Below, in pieces: positions 62,418-64,000 of a stretch of 64,000 nt of DNA (positions within the stretch are counted from its first letter, which is position 1; each line of letters opens with the position of its first letter). Source of the stretch: Vibrio splendidus (lineage in GTDB: Bacteria > Pseudomonadota > Gammaproteobacteria > Enterobacterales > Vibrionaceae); contig NZ_MCUN01000004.1 of NCBI RefSeq assembly GCF_002873455.1, forward strand, positions 186,001 through 250,000, in the 5' to 3' direction. Made by a program: the position numbers and the translations under genes. The notes below the pieces were generated by a model, which saw only the letters and a program-made list of their open reading frames with translations, was not told the DNA's origin and did not search any database.

Positions 62418-64000
62418 ATGATAGAGATCCAACGCCGTCCTGAGGTCGACACTTCAGTCCTACCTGCTCACTTACCTGACTTGTTAAAGCGCATTTATGT
62501 GAGTCGCGGAATCGACAGTGCTGACCAACTAGAGACAGCAGCGAAAGGCTTGCACTCTTATCAAAAACTGGGTGGCATTGATGCTGCGGTTGAATTATTG
62601 TTCAAAGCCATTCAGCAGCAAAAACGCATCATTATTGTCGGTGATTTTGATGCCGATGGCGCCACCAGTTCTGCACTGTCTGTGCTTGCACTTCGTATGT
62701 TAGGCAGTTCCAACGTCGACTATCTCGTCCCAAACCGTTTTGAAGATGGCTATGGCTTGAGCCCTGAGGTGGTTGAGCAGGCGATTGAACTTGGCGCTGA
62801 AATGATCATGACCGTGGACAATGGTGTTTCTTCGATTGACGGTGTCCGTTTCGCTAAAGATAAAGGGCTAGACGTTCTGGTTACAGACCATCACTTACCG
62901 GGCAATGAACTGCCAATTGCCGATGCGATGGTCAATCCGAACCTAGAAAGCTGCGCTTTTCCTTCGAAAGCCTTGGCGGGTGTTGGTGTCGCTTTCTATC
63001 TGATGATGGCACTTTGTGTTCATATGCGTAAATTGAACTGGTTTGCAGAGCGCGGTATGACAGAACCCAAGCTGATGGAACTGATTGACCTTGTGGCACT
63101 GGGTACGGTCGCGGATGTGGTTCCACTCGATGAGAATAATCGAATCTTGGTACACCAAGGGCTACAACGTATTCGTGCGGGTAAAGCTCGTCCGGGTATT
63201 CAAGCCTTGATTGAAATTGCTAAGCGAGATGCTAAGCGTTTAGTCGCCTCTGATTTTGGTTTTGCGCTTGGTCCACGTATCAATGCTGCAGGCCGATTAG
63301 ATGACATGTCTTTTGGTGTTGAGCTGCTAATGAGCAATAACATCCATGCCGCGCGTCGAATGGCGAGTGAGTTAGATGGCTTAAACCAAACACGTAAAGA
63401 GATCGAAGAGGGCATGAAACAAGAAGCGATGGCTTTTTGTGAGCGCCTTGAATTTGGTAAAGACGATTTGCCTTCTGGCTTGGCGCTTTTCCAACGTGAT
63501 TGGCACCAGGGTGTGATTGGTATTTTGGCTTCGCGTATCAAAGACAAATACCACCGCCCAGTGATCGCATTTGCTGATGGTGGTGAAGGCAGTATCAAGG
63601 GGTCATGTCGTTCGATTCCAGGTTTGCATATGCGCGATGCGCTAGACAGAATCGATACTCAAAATCCTGGCTTGATCTTGAAGTTTGGTGGTCACGCAAT
63701 GGCTGCCGGCTTAACCATTATGGAAAAAGACTTCGATCGATTCAGCAAGATGTTTGATGACGTTGTGCGTAAAGAGCTCGGTGAGACGGCACTTAAGGGC
63801 ATTATCTTGTCTGATGGTGAGCTGTTACCTGAAGAGTTCTCAATGCATACCGCTGAGACGTTGCGTTCAGGTGGTCCGTGGGGCCAAGCTTTCCCAGAAC
63901 CCATCTTTGATGGTGAGTTTAAAGTGCTGCATCAAAAACTAGTAGGTGAAAAACATCTTAAATTGATGCTAGAACCTCTATACAAAGGCCACCCAACCAA
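62418..64000 (+). CDS. recJ: Single-stranded-DNA-specific exonuclease RecJ, 5' part
   Basis: RecJ is the 5'-3' single-strand exonuclease of recombination and mismatch or base-excision repair. Motif I VGDFDADGATSSAL has its GDFDADG at residues 75-81, and the DHH motif is at 157-159 in VTDHHLPG; VPNRFEDGYGLSPEVV and GPRINAAGRLDDM are also present. About 527 codons are visible, and the gene runs off the window (E. coli RecJ has 577). A TGA lies in frame at 62394 and no other start codon follows it, so ATG 62418 is the start. The product N terminus MIEIQRRPEVD aligns with the E. coli protein. Confidence 0.96.
   Translation, partial: MIEIQRRPEVDTSVLPAHLPDLLKRIYVSRGIDSADQLETAAKGLHSYQKLGGIDAAVELLFKAIQQQKRIIIVGDFDADGATSSALSVLALRMLGSSNVDYLVPNRFEDGYGLSPEVVEQAIELGAEMIMTVDNGVSSIDGVRFAKDKGLDVLVTDHHLPGNELPIADAMVNPNLESCAFPSKALAGVGVAFYLMMALCVHMRKLNWFAERGMTEPKLMELIDLVALGTVADVVPLDENNRILVHQGLQRIRAGKARPGIQALIEIAKRDAKRLVASDFGFALGPRINAAGRLDDMSFGVELLMSNNIHAARRMASELDGLNQTRKEIEEGMKQEAMAFCERLEFGKDDLPSGLALFQRDWHQGVIGILASRIKDKYHRPVIAFADGGEGSIKGSCRSIPGLHMRDALDRIDTQNPGLILKFGGHAMAAGLTIMEKDFDRFSKMFDDVVRKELGETALKGIILSDGELLPEEFSMHTAETLRSGGPWGQAFPEPIFDGEFKVLHQKLVGEKHLKLMLEPLYKGHPT

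Overview
The window is a gapless, gene-dense stretch of a gammaproteobacterial main chromosome. Protein similarity and gene order point to a marine Vibrio: two tandem gltBD operons, arcA beside arcB, a mtnN-cbiB-btuF cluster, a DUF3545-type small protein, and murC followed directly by ftsQ. I favour the Splendidus clade from general resemblance; that is inference, not proof. I see no rRNA, tRNA, CRISPR array, IS element, prophage or restriction/defence island. Almost everything is conserved housekeeping sequence, so the more unusual signals are in intergenic DNA and in small departures from well-studied family members.

Layout. 1-6.3 kb: end of the division/cell-wall cluster (murG 3' end, murC, ftsQ, ftsA, ftsZ, lpxC). 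6.6-10.1 kb: secA and mutT, separated by a 120-bp inverted repeat that starts on the secA stop codon. 10.2-15.9 kb: dapB and carAB; carAB has a tandem promoter/ARG-box arrangement like that of E. coli. 16.1-22.4 kb: a TSUP transporter, a LysR regulator, a flavodoxin-like protein, a TRIC-type channel (yicG), then mtnN-cbiB-btuF and a DUF1499 lipoprotein. 22.5-34.9 kb: two complete glutamate synthase operons of different subfamilies in tandem on the minus strand. 35.4-42.1 kb: yhcC, a PAS-GGDEF diguanylate cyclase, arcB, a lipoprotein and convergent arcA. 42.7-48.9 kb: an RraA/aldolase-like protein, an outer-membrane-like protein and thrLABC with its attenuator. 48.9-52.7 kb: FNR-controlled grcA, nfo, a small His-rich ORF, ung, a hemerythrin-like protein and a DUF3545 protein. 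53.4-58.1 kb: an alanine/sodium symporter, yaaA, srmB and trmN6. 58.4-64 kb: brnQ, fldB, and xerD-dsbC-recJ (recJ runs off the end).

How it fits together. Several blocks match E. coli neighbourhoods: dcw, secA-mutT, gltBD-yhcC-arcB, thrLABC with yaaJ/yaaA, srmB-trmN6 with grcA-ung, and fldB-xerD-dsbC-recJ. Redox control recurs: ArcB/ArcA are neighbours, arcA has a perfect FNR-type site, and grcA has two FNR-type sites 53 bp apart. Nitrogen and amino-acid metabolism (gltBD x2, carAB, dapB, thrABC, brnQ, symporter) makes up much of the rest.

I did not find a clearly new multi-gene system. The best leads are the palindrome at the secA stop, a 36-codon His-rich ORF whose Shine-Dalgarno can pair upstream and which is followed by an elaborate terminator, a hairpin lying between the recJ Shine-Dalgarno and its start codon, a DsbC with a lipobox and no structural disulfide, an ArcB lacking one of the two redox cysteines known in E. 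coli, and a cluster of short tandem repeats between 52 and 60 kb.
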